64,000 nucleotides of DNA, taken from assembly GCA_002299895.1 (NCBI GenBank), contig DBOC01000002.1, positions 124,001-188,000 on the forward strand. The letters run 5' to 3'. Position 1 is the stretch's first letter, and the number at the start of each line of letters is the position of its first letter. The notes beneath the pieces were generated by a model. It ran no database searches. It was not told the origin of the DNA and was given only the letters and a program-made list of their open reading frames with translations. The position numbers were made by a program, and so were the translations under genes. This document shows positions 17,432-25,001 of the stretch, one piece after another. Origin of the DNA: Sphingomonadales bacterium UBA656 (GTDB lineage Bacteria > Pseudomonadota > Alphaproteobacteria > Sphingomonadales > Sphingomonadaceae).

Positions 17432-18667
17432 ATGGCAAAAATACAGACACCCCAAGCCGTACGCGGCACGCAAGACATGTTCGGTGAGACCGAGGAGCGC
17501 TTTGCGCATGTGGTCGCGACTTTCGAACGCGTGCGCAAGCTTTATGGTTTTAAGGGCCTGCAACTGCCGGTGATTGAACCCACTGCGGTGTTTTCGCGAA
17601 GCCTGGGTGAGGCGACCGATGTTGTTTCCAAAGAAATGTATACGTTCGAAGATCGCGGCGGCGATTCTATCACGTTGCGGCCCGAATTCACCGCTGGCAT
17701 TGCGCGGGCTTACCTTACCAATGGCTGGCAGCAATTTGCGCCCATGAAGCTGTCGGTGCACGGGCCGTTGTTCCGCTATGAGCGTCCGCAAAAGGGCCGC
17801 TATCGTCAGTTTCACCAAATTGACGCCGAAATCATCGGCGCGGCGGAGCCGGCGGCAGATGTCGAATTGCTGGTTATGGCAGATCAATTGCTGAAAGAGC
17901 TTGGCATAGAAGATGGCGTGACGTTGCAGTTGAATACGCTGGGTGACACCCCTAGCCGCGATGCATGGCGCGCTGCTTTGGTTGGCTATTTCAACGACCA
18001 TAAGGGCGCGTTGTCCGAAGACAGCCTGTCACGGCTGGAGAAAAATCCACTGCGTATCTTGGATAGTAAAGACCCCAAGGATCGCCCGATTGCCGACGCA
18101 GCACCCGTTATCGACGATTATCTATCGGGCGAAGCGCAGGATTTCTTTGGCGCAGTCACCGCAGGTCTTGATGCCGCAGGCGTCGCGTGGACCCGCAACG
18201 CCGCTTTGGTCCGCGGCCTCGATTATTACCGCCATACTGCGTTTGAATTTGTAACTGACAGGCTCGGTGCGCAAGGAACCGTGCTAGGCGGCGGACGTTA
18301 TGATGGCTTGATCGAAAATTTAGGTGGCCCCGCGACCCCAGCGGTCGGCTGGGCTGCGGGTATTGAGCGATTGGCGATGTTGGTCGACCATGTGTCACAG
18401 GACAAATTCGATGCTGTCATCGTCGTCGAAAATGACGATCGCCTGGCTGATGCCATTCGCTTGGCGCGCAAATTGCGCGCTGCACAGTTTGCCACTGAAA
18501 TTGTGGCGACAGGTTCGCCGCGCAAGCGTTTTGACAAAGGAGCAAAATTGCCGTCGCACACGTTAATCTCTTTGTCGGTGGCCGAAGGTACCCCGTCGAT
18601 ACGCATCCGCGGCGAAGGCAGTGACATTGCTGCGCGCGTGGAAGCCTTTATCGTGGGCGCAAATTGA
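17432..18667 (+). CDS. hisS: Histidyl-tRNA synthetase
   Basis: A 411-residue class II synthetase charging tRNA-His. Motif 1 region AVRGTQDM, motif 2 FRYERPQKGRYRQFHQIDAEIIG, the histidine-binding signatures RGLDYYRHTAFEFV and GGGRYDGL, motif 3 GWAAGIERLAML and the C-terminal anticodon-binding domain (FDAVIVVENDDRL onward) are all present. It overlaps prfA by 4 bases, with the hisS stop TGA read through the prfA TTG start, so the two are translationally coupled. Confidence 0.96.
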   Translation: MAKIQTPQAVRGTQDMFGETEERFAHVVATFERVRKLYGFKGLQLPVIEPTAVFSRSLGEATDVVSKEMYTFEDRGGDSITLRPEFTAGIARAYLTNGWQQFAPMKLSVHGPLFRYERPQKGRYRQFHQIDAEIIGAAEPAADVELLVMADQLLKELGIEDGVTLQLNTLGDTPSRDAWRAALVGYFNDHKGALSEDSLSRLEKNPLRILDSKDPKDRPIADAAPVIDDYLSGEAQDFFGAVTAGLDAAGVAWTRNAALVRGLDYYRHTAFEFVTDRLGAQGTVLGGGRYDGLIENLGGPATPAVGWAAGIERLAMLVDHVSQDKFDAVIVVENDDRLADAIRLARKLRAAQFATEIVATGSPRKRFDKGAKLPSHTLISLSVAEGTPSIRIRGEGSDIAARVEAFIVGAN

Positions 18668-19740
18668 AAATTTCCCCGCACCGCATTGCGCAAATTGAAT
18701 CGCGCTTTTCCGAGCTAGAGGCGCGGATGGCTTCCGGGCAGTTGGAAGGCGATGCTTTTGTCGCTGCCTCGCGCGAATATGCCGAGTTGGAGCCTGTGGC
18801 CAAGGCCGCCGCTGAGGTCCGACGCTTGCGCGCGGAAATCGAAACACTTGGCGTCATGGCGCAGGATGTTTCTGACCCAGATTTACATGCGATGGCGGTC
18901 GAAGAACTGGACGTGGTCACGCAGCAGCTATCTGACGCGGAAACTGCGCTTGCCATCTCGTTACTGCCCCGCGATTCTGCGGATGATCGGCCAGCGATGC
19001 TGGAAATTCGCGCAGGCACAGGTGGCGATGAAGCCGCTTTGTTCGCCGGCGATTTGTACCGCATGTATGAACGCTATGCCGCCGGGCAGGGGTGGAAGAT
19101 TGAGCCGATTTCGGTCAGCGCCTCCGACGTAGGCGGCTATAAAGAAGTGGTCGTCGCGATCAAAGGCGTAGGCGTGTTTGCCAAGCTGAAATATGAAAGC
19201 GGTGTCCACCGCGTGCAGCGCGTGCCTGTGACTGAGAGTGGCGGGCGCATTCACACCAGCGCGGCGACAGTAGCGGTCCTGCCTGAGCCGACAGAAGTGG
19301 ATATCCAGATCGAGGCGCGCGATCTGAAAATTGACGTTTACCGTGCTTCGGGCGCCGGCGGGCAGCACGTCAATACTACGGACTCAGCTGTGCGTATCAC
19401 CCATTTGCCGACAGGTATTGTGGTGACATGTCAGGACGGCCGCAGCCAGCATAAGAACAAGGAACAGGCGATGCAGGTCCTGCGCGCGCGCATGTATGAA
19501 AAAGAGCGTGAGGAAGCCCAAGGCGCCGAAGCAGAGGCACGTAAGGCCATGGTCGGCTCAGGCGATCGTTCCGAGCGTATTCGTACCTATAACTTCCCCC
19601 AAGGCCGTGTGACCGACCACCGGATTAACCTGACGCTGCATAAATTGCCCGAAATATTGGAGGGCGGCGGCTTGGGTGAACTGGTTGACGCGTTGATTGC
19701 CGAGGATCAGGCCGAACGGATGGCGGGGTTGGGGGAGTAA
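18664..19740 (+). CDS. prfA: Peptide chain release factor 1
   Basis: A 358-residue release factor recognising UAA/UAG. The codon-recognition tripeptide lies in the central domain, and the essential GGQ is in YRASGAGGQHVNTTDSAVR. RSQHKNKEQAM and SERIRTYNFPQGRVTDHRI complete the signature. The start is TTG at 18664, overlapping the hisS stop; the product then begins KISPHRIAQIESRFSELEARM, as expected for the family. In many relatives prmC follows immediately. Here it does not: a convergent operon begins 41 bp after the stop. Confidence 0.95.
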   Translation: MKISPHRIAQIESRFSELEARMASGQLEGDAFVAASREYAELEPVAKAAAEVRRLRAEIETLGVMAQDVSDPDLHAMAVEELDVVTQQLSDAETALAISLLPRDSADDRPAMLEIRAGTGGDEAALFAGDLYRMYERYAAGQGWKIEPISVSASDVGGYKEVVVAIKGVGVFAKLKYESGVHRVQRVPVTESGGRIHTSAATVAVLPEPTEVDIQIEARDLKIDVYRASGAGGQHVNTTDSAVRITHLPTGIVVTCQDGRSQHKNKEQAMQVLRARMYEKEREEAQGAEAEARKAMVGSGDRSERIRTYNFPQGRVTDHRINLTLHKLPEILEGGGLGELVDALIAEDQAERMAGLGE

Positions 19741-19746
19741 CCACTT

Positions 19747-19769
19747 CTCCCCTCCCGCAGGCAGGGGAG
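19747..19769. repeat. GC-rich palindromic element after prfA
   Basis: CTCCCCT and AGGGGAG flank CCCGCAGGC. This resembles the small dispersed CCCTCCCGC-type palindromes common between genes in sphingomonad genomes. It lies between the convergent prfA and the monooxygenase operon and may help end both transcripts, though there is no T-tract. Confidence 0.55.
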
Positions 19770-19781
19770 CACTAGGTCCGC

Positions 19782-20849
19782 CTAAACCTCCAACCGTCCA
19801 TGTTCCAACTTTGGCAACACATAACGCGCGAACATGTCGCATTCGTTGATGTGCGGATAGCCCGACAATATGAACGCCTCGATACCTACTTCGCGATAGG
19901 CGTTGATCTTGGCGAGCACTTGGTCAGGATCGCCGACAATTGCCGCGCCGCAGCCGGAACGGGCGCGGCCAATGCCGGTCCACAGATTATCCTCTAAATA
20001 GCCGTCATTTGCCGCAGATTGCGCGCGTAGTTCAGCCTGATGCGCAACGCCAAAGGTTTGGGTATCGAGCGATTTGTTGCGGATGGCCTCGCCTTGATCG
20101 GCATCAAGCTTGGACAGTAAGCGGTTGGCATAAGCACGGGCCTCGGCCTCGGTTTCGCGGACAATGACGTGCGCGCGGAAACCATATTTCAGCTTTCGGC
20201 CAAATTTTGCGGCACGTGCCGTCATGTCGTCGACCAAATCCTTGGCACCCTGCACCGTTTCAGGCCACATCAGATAAACGTCGCAACCTTCGGCAGCGGC
20301 GTCCTTGGCAGCTGGTGATAGACCGCCAAAATAGAGTGGTGGGCATTTGCCGCTGACCGTTTTCATGCGCGGCGGGTCGAGGTCGATCTTGTAATGTTCG
20401 CCGTCGATCGACAGATGCTCGCCGTTCAGCAACGTCTTCAATATGTGCATCGCCTCTACTGTGCGGCGATAGCGGGGTTCGGATTCCATCTTGTCGCCGG
20501 GCAAGTCTGACGAGATGATATTGACGTTCAACCGTCCACCCGAAATCTGATCCAATGTCGCGATTTGCCGCGCAAGCTGCGGCGGCCAGCTTTCGCCGAT
20601 ACGCACGGCCATCAGCAATTTGATCCGCGTGGTTAGCGCCGCAATGGCACTGGCAAAGGCGGTAGTGTCTAAGCCGAGGGCGTAGCCTGACGGCAACAAA
20701 ATATTATCAAAACCACCTTTTTCAGCTGCCAAAACGATATTGCGGCAATGTTCCCAGCTGGAGGCCAGATTGGGGTCAGGGACGCCCAGAAATTCATAGT
20801 CATCATCGCACAGCGCGGAGAACCAGCTTACTTCAACAGGCGTGTTCAT
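19782..20849 (-). CDS. SsuD-type FMNH2-dependent monooxygenase, probable sulfoquinovose monooxygenase (SmoC-like)
   Basis: A 355-residue luciferase-fold monooxygenase closely resembling alkanesulfonate monooxygenase SsuD. It has NIISSDLPGDKMESEPRYRR, YFGGLSPAAK, Arg225 and His227 in YGFRAHVIVRET, Arg297, and Tyr331 in LSGYPH. These match, with at most a one-residue offset, the catalytic residues known for E. coli SsuD (Arg226, His228, Arg297, Tyr331). As last gene of an operon with a sulfoquinovosidase-type GH31 and an aldo/keto reductase, the best reading is C-S cleavage of sulfoquinovose to 6-oxo-glucose plus sulfite. The start at 20849 gives an ATGA overlap with the reductase. A flavin reductase must supply FMNH2; none is adjacent. 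Confidence 0.85.
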   Translation of the reverse strand: MNTPVEVSWFSALCDDDYEFLGVPDPNLASSWEHCRNIVLAAEKGGFDNILLPSGYALGLDTTAFASAIAALTTRIKLLMAVRIGESWPPQLARQIATLDQISGGRLNVNIISSDLPGDKMESEPRYRRTVEAMHILKTLLNGEHLSIDGEHYKIDLDPPRMKTVSGKCPPLYFGGLSPAAKDAAAEGCDVYLMWPETVQGAKDLVDDMTARAAKFGRKLKYGFRAHVIVRETEAEARAYANRLLSKLDADQGEAIRNKSLDTQTFGVAHQAELRAQSAANDGYLEDNLWTGIGRARSGCGAAIVGDPDQVLAKINAYREVGIEAFILSGYPHINECDMFARYVLPKLEHGRLEV

Positions 20850-21748
20850 GGCAGCGGCACTCCTCTTGCAGCAACAAGGACGCTGTACCAATCGGCGCGG
20901 GTCCATTGAATTTTGAAGGCATCAGCGGCTTCGGCTATGCGCGCCGGATTTTGCGAGCCGACAATCGGTATGGGCCGCGCGGGGTGCGCCATAATCCAGC
21001 TATAGGCCGCCGCTGTGCGGGAAACCCCATGTGCGGTCGCCACCGCGGAAAGCGCAGCAGCAACATTTTGCTCACGCGCATTTTGCGGGTCGCCAACGCG
21101 GCCGCCACCCAAAGGCGACCATGCCAACACTGCAAGATTCATTGCGATCGCTTGATCCAGCTCGCCATTTTCAACGGTGTCGATGCGCAACGGCGATAGT
21201 TCAGGTTGTGTTGAAACGATGGGCACTGCGATGAACTGCGCCAGTGTGGAAATCTGCGCTTGCGTAAAGTTGGACACCCCGAATGCGCGGATTTTGCCTG
21301 CCTTATGTGCGTTTTCGATGGTGCGCGCGATTTCCTGTGGGTGCGTTAACACGTCAGGCCGGTGAATTTGCCACAGGTCTATGCGGTCCGTACGCAACCG
21401 TGTCAGGCTGTCATCAATGGCTTTGGTCAGATATTCCGCGCTGCTGTCATAGGGCGTTGGCGGCGTGATGCCGCCCTTCGTCGCCAGTACCATGCGGTCG
21501 CGATATTCGGGCGCTTGCGCAAATACTTGGCCTAGAAGCTCTTCTGCCTTGCCGAAACCTTGTTCGCCAAAACCGTAAATATCGGCAGTATCAAACAGCG
21601 TGATGCCCGCCGCAAACGCAGCATCAATGGCCGCGCGCGCCGCGGACAATTCCAATCCGGCAAAGCGCCACATGCCCCATGCCAAAGAGGAAATTTCAAT
21701 ACCACTATTGCCCAATGGGCGGCTGCGCGGAGGGGAAGGAAGCGTCAT
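20846..21748 (-). CDS. Aldo/keto reductase, probable 6-oxo-glucose reductase (SmoB-like)
   Basis: A 300-residue TIM-barrel NAD(P)H-dependent reductase. The AKR catalytic tetrad is complete: Asp53 (LFDTADIYGFG), Tyr58, Lys91 (VLATKGG) and His129 (LWQIHRPD). The C-terminal cofactor-binding segment IPIVGSQNPARIAEA is present. Each end overlaps a neighbour by ATGA. In the sulfo-SMO pathway an AKR reduces the 6-oxo-glucose released by the monooxygenase to glucose, which fits this position. Without the context it would be annotated only as a general aldo/keto reductase, so the specific substrate is inference. Confidence 0.85.
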   Translation of the reverse strand: MTLPSPPRSRPLGNSGIEISSLAWGMWRFAGLELSAARAAIDAAFAAGITLFDTADIYGFGEQGFGKAEELLGQVFAQAPEYRDRMVLATKGGITPPTPYDSSAEYLTKAIDDSLTRLRTDRIDLWQIHRPDVLTHPQEIARTIENAHKAGKIRAFGVSNFTQAQISTLAQFIAVPIVSTQPELSPLRIDTVENGELDQAIAMNLAVLAWSPLGGGRVGDPQNAREQNVAAALSAVATAHGVSRTAAAYSWIMAHPARPIPIVGSQNPARIAEAADAFKIQWTRADWYSVLVAARGVPLP

Positions 21749-22776
21749 GATTTCTTGCTCTTTTTGGGTGAAGGTAAATAGGGTGGAGCGACGGATTCGC
21801 GGCTGATAAGTTCGTGGGGCAGGCGGCGATGCTCAATCCCGCCTTCGCCAAACAACAGCTCGGCAGCGGTCGATGCAAGGTCGCGGACGGGCTGACGCAC
21901 CGTGGTCAAGGGCGGCCAGACAACGCGCGCCAAGGTGGTGTCGTCAAAGCCGGTGACCGAAAGCTGCTCTGGAATTTGAATGCCGCGCCGATGCGCGACG
22001 GCGAGAACGCCCGACGCCATATCGTCGTTCGATGCGAAAATCGCGGTGGGTGGATGCGTCAGCGACAAGAACTGCTCCGTGGCCGACACGCCGCTTTCGA
22101 AATCAAACCGTCCCTCGGCAATCAAGTTGGAATCAACCGATATGCCGACGCGTCCTAGGGCGCGTTCGTAGCCCGCTTGTCGTTCCGCACTCGCCTTATG
22201 ATTTGGGTGGCCTTTGATGAAACCAATCCGGCGATGCCCGATGTTGATCAGCTGCGTCGTCATATCGTCGGCCGCCTGCATATCATCCATGAAGACGGAA
22301 CTGGTTAGCGCATGGTTGGTGCCCGGTGAGATGCGCACAAAGGGTATGTTGAGTGCCTCAAGCGCGTTCAGCACGGGCACGCAATCGGTGACGGGTGACG
22401 AAAGTATCGCGCCGTCGACATGCGTTTGTCGCACCATGCCGCGCACCTGTTCACCGACGTCGGGATCGGCAACATCGACGGGCTGCGCGATTAAACGCAT
22501 GCCCTCTTGATGACAACGGTCCCAGCATCCTTGCATGATCTGGTGCATATAATAAGGGCTGTGATTGTCGTAGATGAGCGCAATTTGTCCGGACTTTGTG
22601 CCCGCAAGAATACGAGCGGCGATGCTTGGGCTAAAGCCAAGCTCCGCCATGGCGGCGTCTACCTTCGCCTTTGTCGCCGCGCTGACATAAGGATGGTCGT
22701 TCAGCACGCGGCTGACGGTTTTTACCGCCACGCCAGCAAGCTTTGCGACATCCCGTATGTTGGCGCGTGGGTTCAT
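21745..22776 (-). CDS. LacI family transcriptional regulator
   Basis: A 343-residue regulator with an N-terminal LacI helix-turn-helix and hinge (IRDVAKLAGVAVKTVSRVLN, then GFSPSIAARILAGTKSG, residues ~5-62) and a periplasmic-binding-protein-like sensor domain. VTGFDDTTLARVVWPPLTTV is the usual late sensor motif. The start at 22776 overlaps the GH31 stop by ATGA; a longer start at 22917 lies within the GH31 gene and is rejected. It probably senses a sulfoquinovose-derived sugar and represses the operon and the divergent TonB receptor; a candidate operator lies at 24942-24957. In Agrobacterium the equivalent cluster also carries its own regulator. Confidence 0.92.
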   Translation of the reverse strand: MNPRANIRDVAKLAGVAVKTVSRVLNDHPYVSAATKAKVDAAMAELGFSPSIAARILAGTKSGQIALIYDNHSPYYMHQIMQGCWDRCHQEGMRLIAQPVDVADPDVGEQVRGMVRQTHVDGAILSSPVTDCVPVLNALEALNIPFVRISPGTNHALTSSVFMDDMQAADDMTTQLINIGHRRIGFIKGHPNHKASAERQAGYERALGRVGISVDSNLIAEGRFDFESGVSATEQFLSLTHPPTAIFASNDDMASGVLAVAHRRGIQIPEQLSVTGFDDTTLARVVWPPLTTVRQPVRDLASTAAELLFGEGGIEHRRLPHELISRESVAPPYLPSPKKSKKS

Positions 22777-24785
22777 ACGGCGAACGCGGTGCGGATGGAC
22801 GCGAATAGGTCCGCATAATGACTGTCGGCGCGGGTGAAGACGGGCGGTTGGCCGTTCGGCGCGGCTATGTCGTGCGTGCCAGTGCCATAGATCTTGCCGG
22901 ACCAAAGATGGACCCATTCGCCATCGGGTATCACCACCGGGCGGCTCTCTTGGCCTTCCACCACGACCGGTGCGACGATCATGTCGGCACCATAGAGATA
23001 TTGGTCTTGAATGTCGTAATAGGCAGGGTCGTCATAATGCAGGAACATGGGCCGTTGCAGCGGCAGGCCAGTTGCCACCGCCGCATCGCAAAGTGCACGA
23101 ACATATGGCGCAAGCTGCGCATGTACTTGGCTCATCCGCGCAAAATGGCGGAGGATTTCGGGGCTGCTGTCGAGTTGTAGATTGTCCCCCGGACGGTTGC
23201 CTTCATGGCTGCGCATTACAGGCGCAAATGCGGCAAGATCTATCCAGCGGTGCATGAGTTCCGCCGTCCGCACTACGCCATGCAGGCTGGTATAACCGCC
23301 TAAGTCGCTATGGTGATACGCATTGCCCAATAGGCCGGATGACAAGGCCGCGGTTATCACCGTGTTAATGCCGTCATGCCGGGTGAAATCGACACATTGG
23401 TCGCCGGCCCATAATAATGGGCAATGCGCCTGAACACCCGAAAAGCCTGCGCGCATGAAGAAGGTTGCGTCATTCGTCTTGCCGCGTGAGGCGATCGCAT
23501 TGGCATTTACTTGCGCCCATAAAACGGGCCAGCGATTATGCGCCTCCATCGGATCGGATCCGTCGAACAAGCGCACATCAGTTGGCAAATATTCGCCAAA
23601 ATCGGCCATCCAACCGGACAGCCCGAAATCGAGCATTTCTTGGCCGATGATGCGATCTGCGAACCAGTTGGCGGCTTCGGGATTGGTGAAATCCACCACG
23701 CCAGCGTCAAATTCGCCGAAGTCGACGGCATAGGCCGCGTCGCTGTCCTGCCGCAGTGCCAGATAATTGTTCGCCAGCGCCTCTTGATAGAGCGCGCCAT
23801 CCACCGCCAGATAGGGGTTCACATAGCCCAAAAAGCGGATGCCACGCTGCGCTAGCGCGGCGATGTGTGCAGGAAGATCTGGATAACGCGCGGCATTCCA
23901 TTTCCAGTCCCAGAACAAACGCTTGCCAAAACTGGTTTGGCGGATGCCCACCCAATCCTCGCACCACAGGCCCGTAATGGCCGCGCCAGAGGCCGCAATG
24001 GCCTCGAAGCGGTCAAATGTGTCTGTGCCATCTTTAAGGCCGACAATAGCGCCAGAAATCGCCCAGTCGGGCAAGGGTGGTTGGCGGCCGAAACGGTTGG
24101 ATAAATTGGTCACCAGATCGGGCAAGGAAGCCGCGTCGAACAGTTCCAGATCGACATTTGCCGACCAACATTCGATGCCAATACGGCCCGCTTCTGTGAG
24201 ATCGAGAACGGAATAAGCAGCCGTTTCGAGGTGCATCGCATAACGTGCACTGCTTAGCCATGTTGGCTGCGGATAATTGGTTGTCCAATAATCACCACCG
24301 GCTAAGCCATCGGCATCCATGGTCTGTGTAAGCGCGGTCGACTTGTCGCGGCCAACCCCAGGCTCCGAAGTCCAGAACGGAAAACGACGCCCGTTCAACC
24401 GCAAATAGGACATTTGCTCCCCGCCGCCCCAAAAGGCTTCGGAGGCTGTGCAATGCATATCTATCCAAAGCCGGTTGAAGAATGGATCATTGCAGCGAAT
24501 TTTGAGTGCGGACTGCTGCGCCTGTTCTTCAAGCACCAGCGTTGCGACAATGTCAGGACGCTGTGCATTCCACAGCCGGATAACGCCACTTTCTTGCGCG
24601 TAGCAATCTAGCGCCAATCGTGTTTCAACAATGTCGTCGATGCGAAAATTGCCGCGGACCATTTCCAGATCAGGCGCGCCGACACCGATGCTGATCGCCG
24701 GTGCACCAGCGCGATGTGACAGCATGCAGTTGTCATCGCGCAGAAGGTCGAAGCCGTCTGATTGCATGATGACTGTAAATGGCAA
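22773..24785 (-). CDS. GH31 sulfoquinovosidase (YihQ/SmoI-like)
   Basis: A 670-residue GH31 enzyme without signal peptide, hence probably cytoplasmic. It shares long stretches with YihQ-type sulfoquinovosidases: FWGGGEQMSYLRLNGRRFP, WTSEPGVGRDKST and GLSGWMADFGEYLPTD. The expected nucleophile is Asp395 (WMADFG) and the acid/base Asp462 (LLWAGDQ). Lys251, Glu276, Arg289 and Trp292 have the spacing (25, 13, 3) of the KERW sulfonate-recognition set described for Agrobacterium-type sulfoquinovosidases, as opposed to the Q-Q-R-W set of E. coli YihQ. The reaction would be hydrolysis of sulfoquinovosyl glycerol to sulfoquinovose. It is the first gene of the operon. A plain alpha-glucosidase is unlikely given the motif set. 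Confidence 0.9.
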   Translation of the reverse strand: MPFTVIMQSDGFDLLRDDNCMLSHRAGAPAISIGVGAPDLEMVRGNFRIDDIVETRLALDCYAQESGVIRLWNAQRPDIVATLVLEEQAQQSALKIRCNDPFFNRLWIDMHCTASEAFWGGGEQMSYLRLNGRRFPFWTSEPGVGRDKSTALTQTMDADGLAGGDYWTTNYPQPTWLSSARYAMHLETAAYSVLDLTEAGRIGIECWSANVDLELFDAASLPDLVTNLSNRFGRQPPLPDWAISGAIVGLKDGTDTFDRFEAIAASGAAITGLWCEDWVGIRQTSFGKRLFWDWKWNAARYPDLPAHIAALAQRGIRFLGYVNPYLAVDGALYQEALANNYLALRQDSDAAYAVDFGEFDAGVVDFTNPEAANWFADRIIGQEMLDFGLSGWMADFGEYLPTDVRLFDGSDPMEAHNRWPVLWAQVNANAIASRGKTNDATFFMRAGFSGVQAHCPLLWAGDQCVDFTRHDGINTVITAALSSGLLGNAYHHSDLGGYTSLHGVVRTAELMHRWIDLAAFAPVMRSHEGNRPGDNLQLDSSPEILRHFARMSQVHAQLAPYVRALCDAAVATGLPLQRPMFLHYDDPAYYDIQDQYLYGADMIVAPVVVEGQESRPVVIPDGEWVHLWSGKIYGTGTHDIAAPNGQPPVFTRADSHYADLFASIRTAFAV

Positions 24786-24941
24786 CTTCCGTCCCTCTCA
24801 CCGTTTCAAATCTGGCACTATGGCAGTATTGCAACAGTCCCAGCTTAATTACTGTCGCTATATGACACCGCTAGACATATTGAGTCAATCTGGTAACAAA
24901 CCCGTCAATTGATAAGGTATATCCCGATATAGCTTTTATTG

Positions 24942-24957
24942 CTTGAGTAATCTCAAG
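24942..24957. promoter_or_regulatory. Candidate operator between GH31 and TonB receptor genes
   Basis: CTTGAG-TAAT-CTCAAG is a perfect 16-bp inverted repeat, 45 bp before the receptor start and about 156 bp before the GH31 start. A second imperfect palindrome (TATAT-CCCG-ATATA, 24918-24931) lies next to it. The divergent intergenic region and the LacI gene in the operon make these plausible regulator sites. They lack the central CG of classical LacI operators, so the assignment is tentative. Confidence 0.4.
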
Positions 24958-25001
24958 TGATTTGGTTGAGAAGCGGATGGCCATTTTTAGGGAGGTACAT
25001 G

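Noticed and set aside
19782..20849. Monooxygenase as alkanesulfonate scavenging enzyme SsuD
   Set aside because: No ssuE, ssuA, ssuB or ssuC genes are near, while the GH31 and aldo/keto reductase fit sulfoquinovose better. The residue pattern alone does not decide.
22777..22917. 47-codon N-terminal extension of the LacI regulator
   Set aside because: It lies within the GH31 coding region; the helix-turn-helix starts at the ATG that overlaps the GH31 stop.
22773..24785. GH31 gene as an ordinary alpha-glucosidase
   Set aside because: The sulfonate-binding residues and the SsuD-type neighbour favour sulfoquinovosidase.
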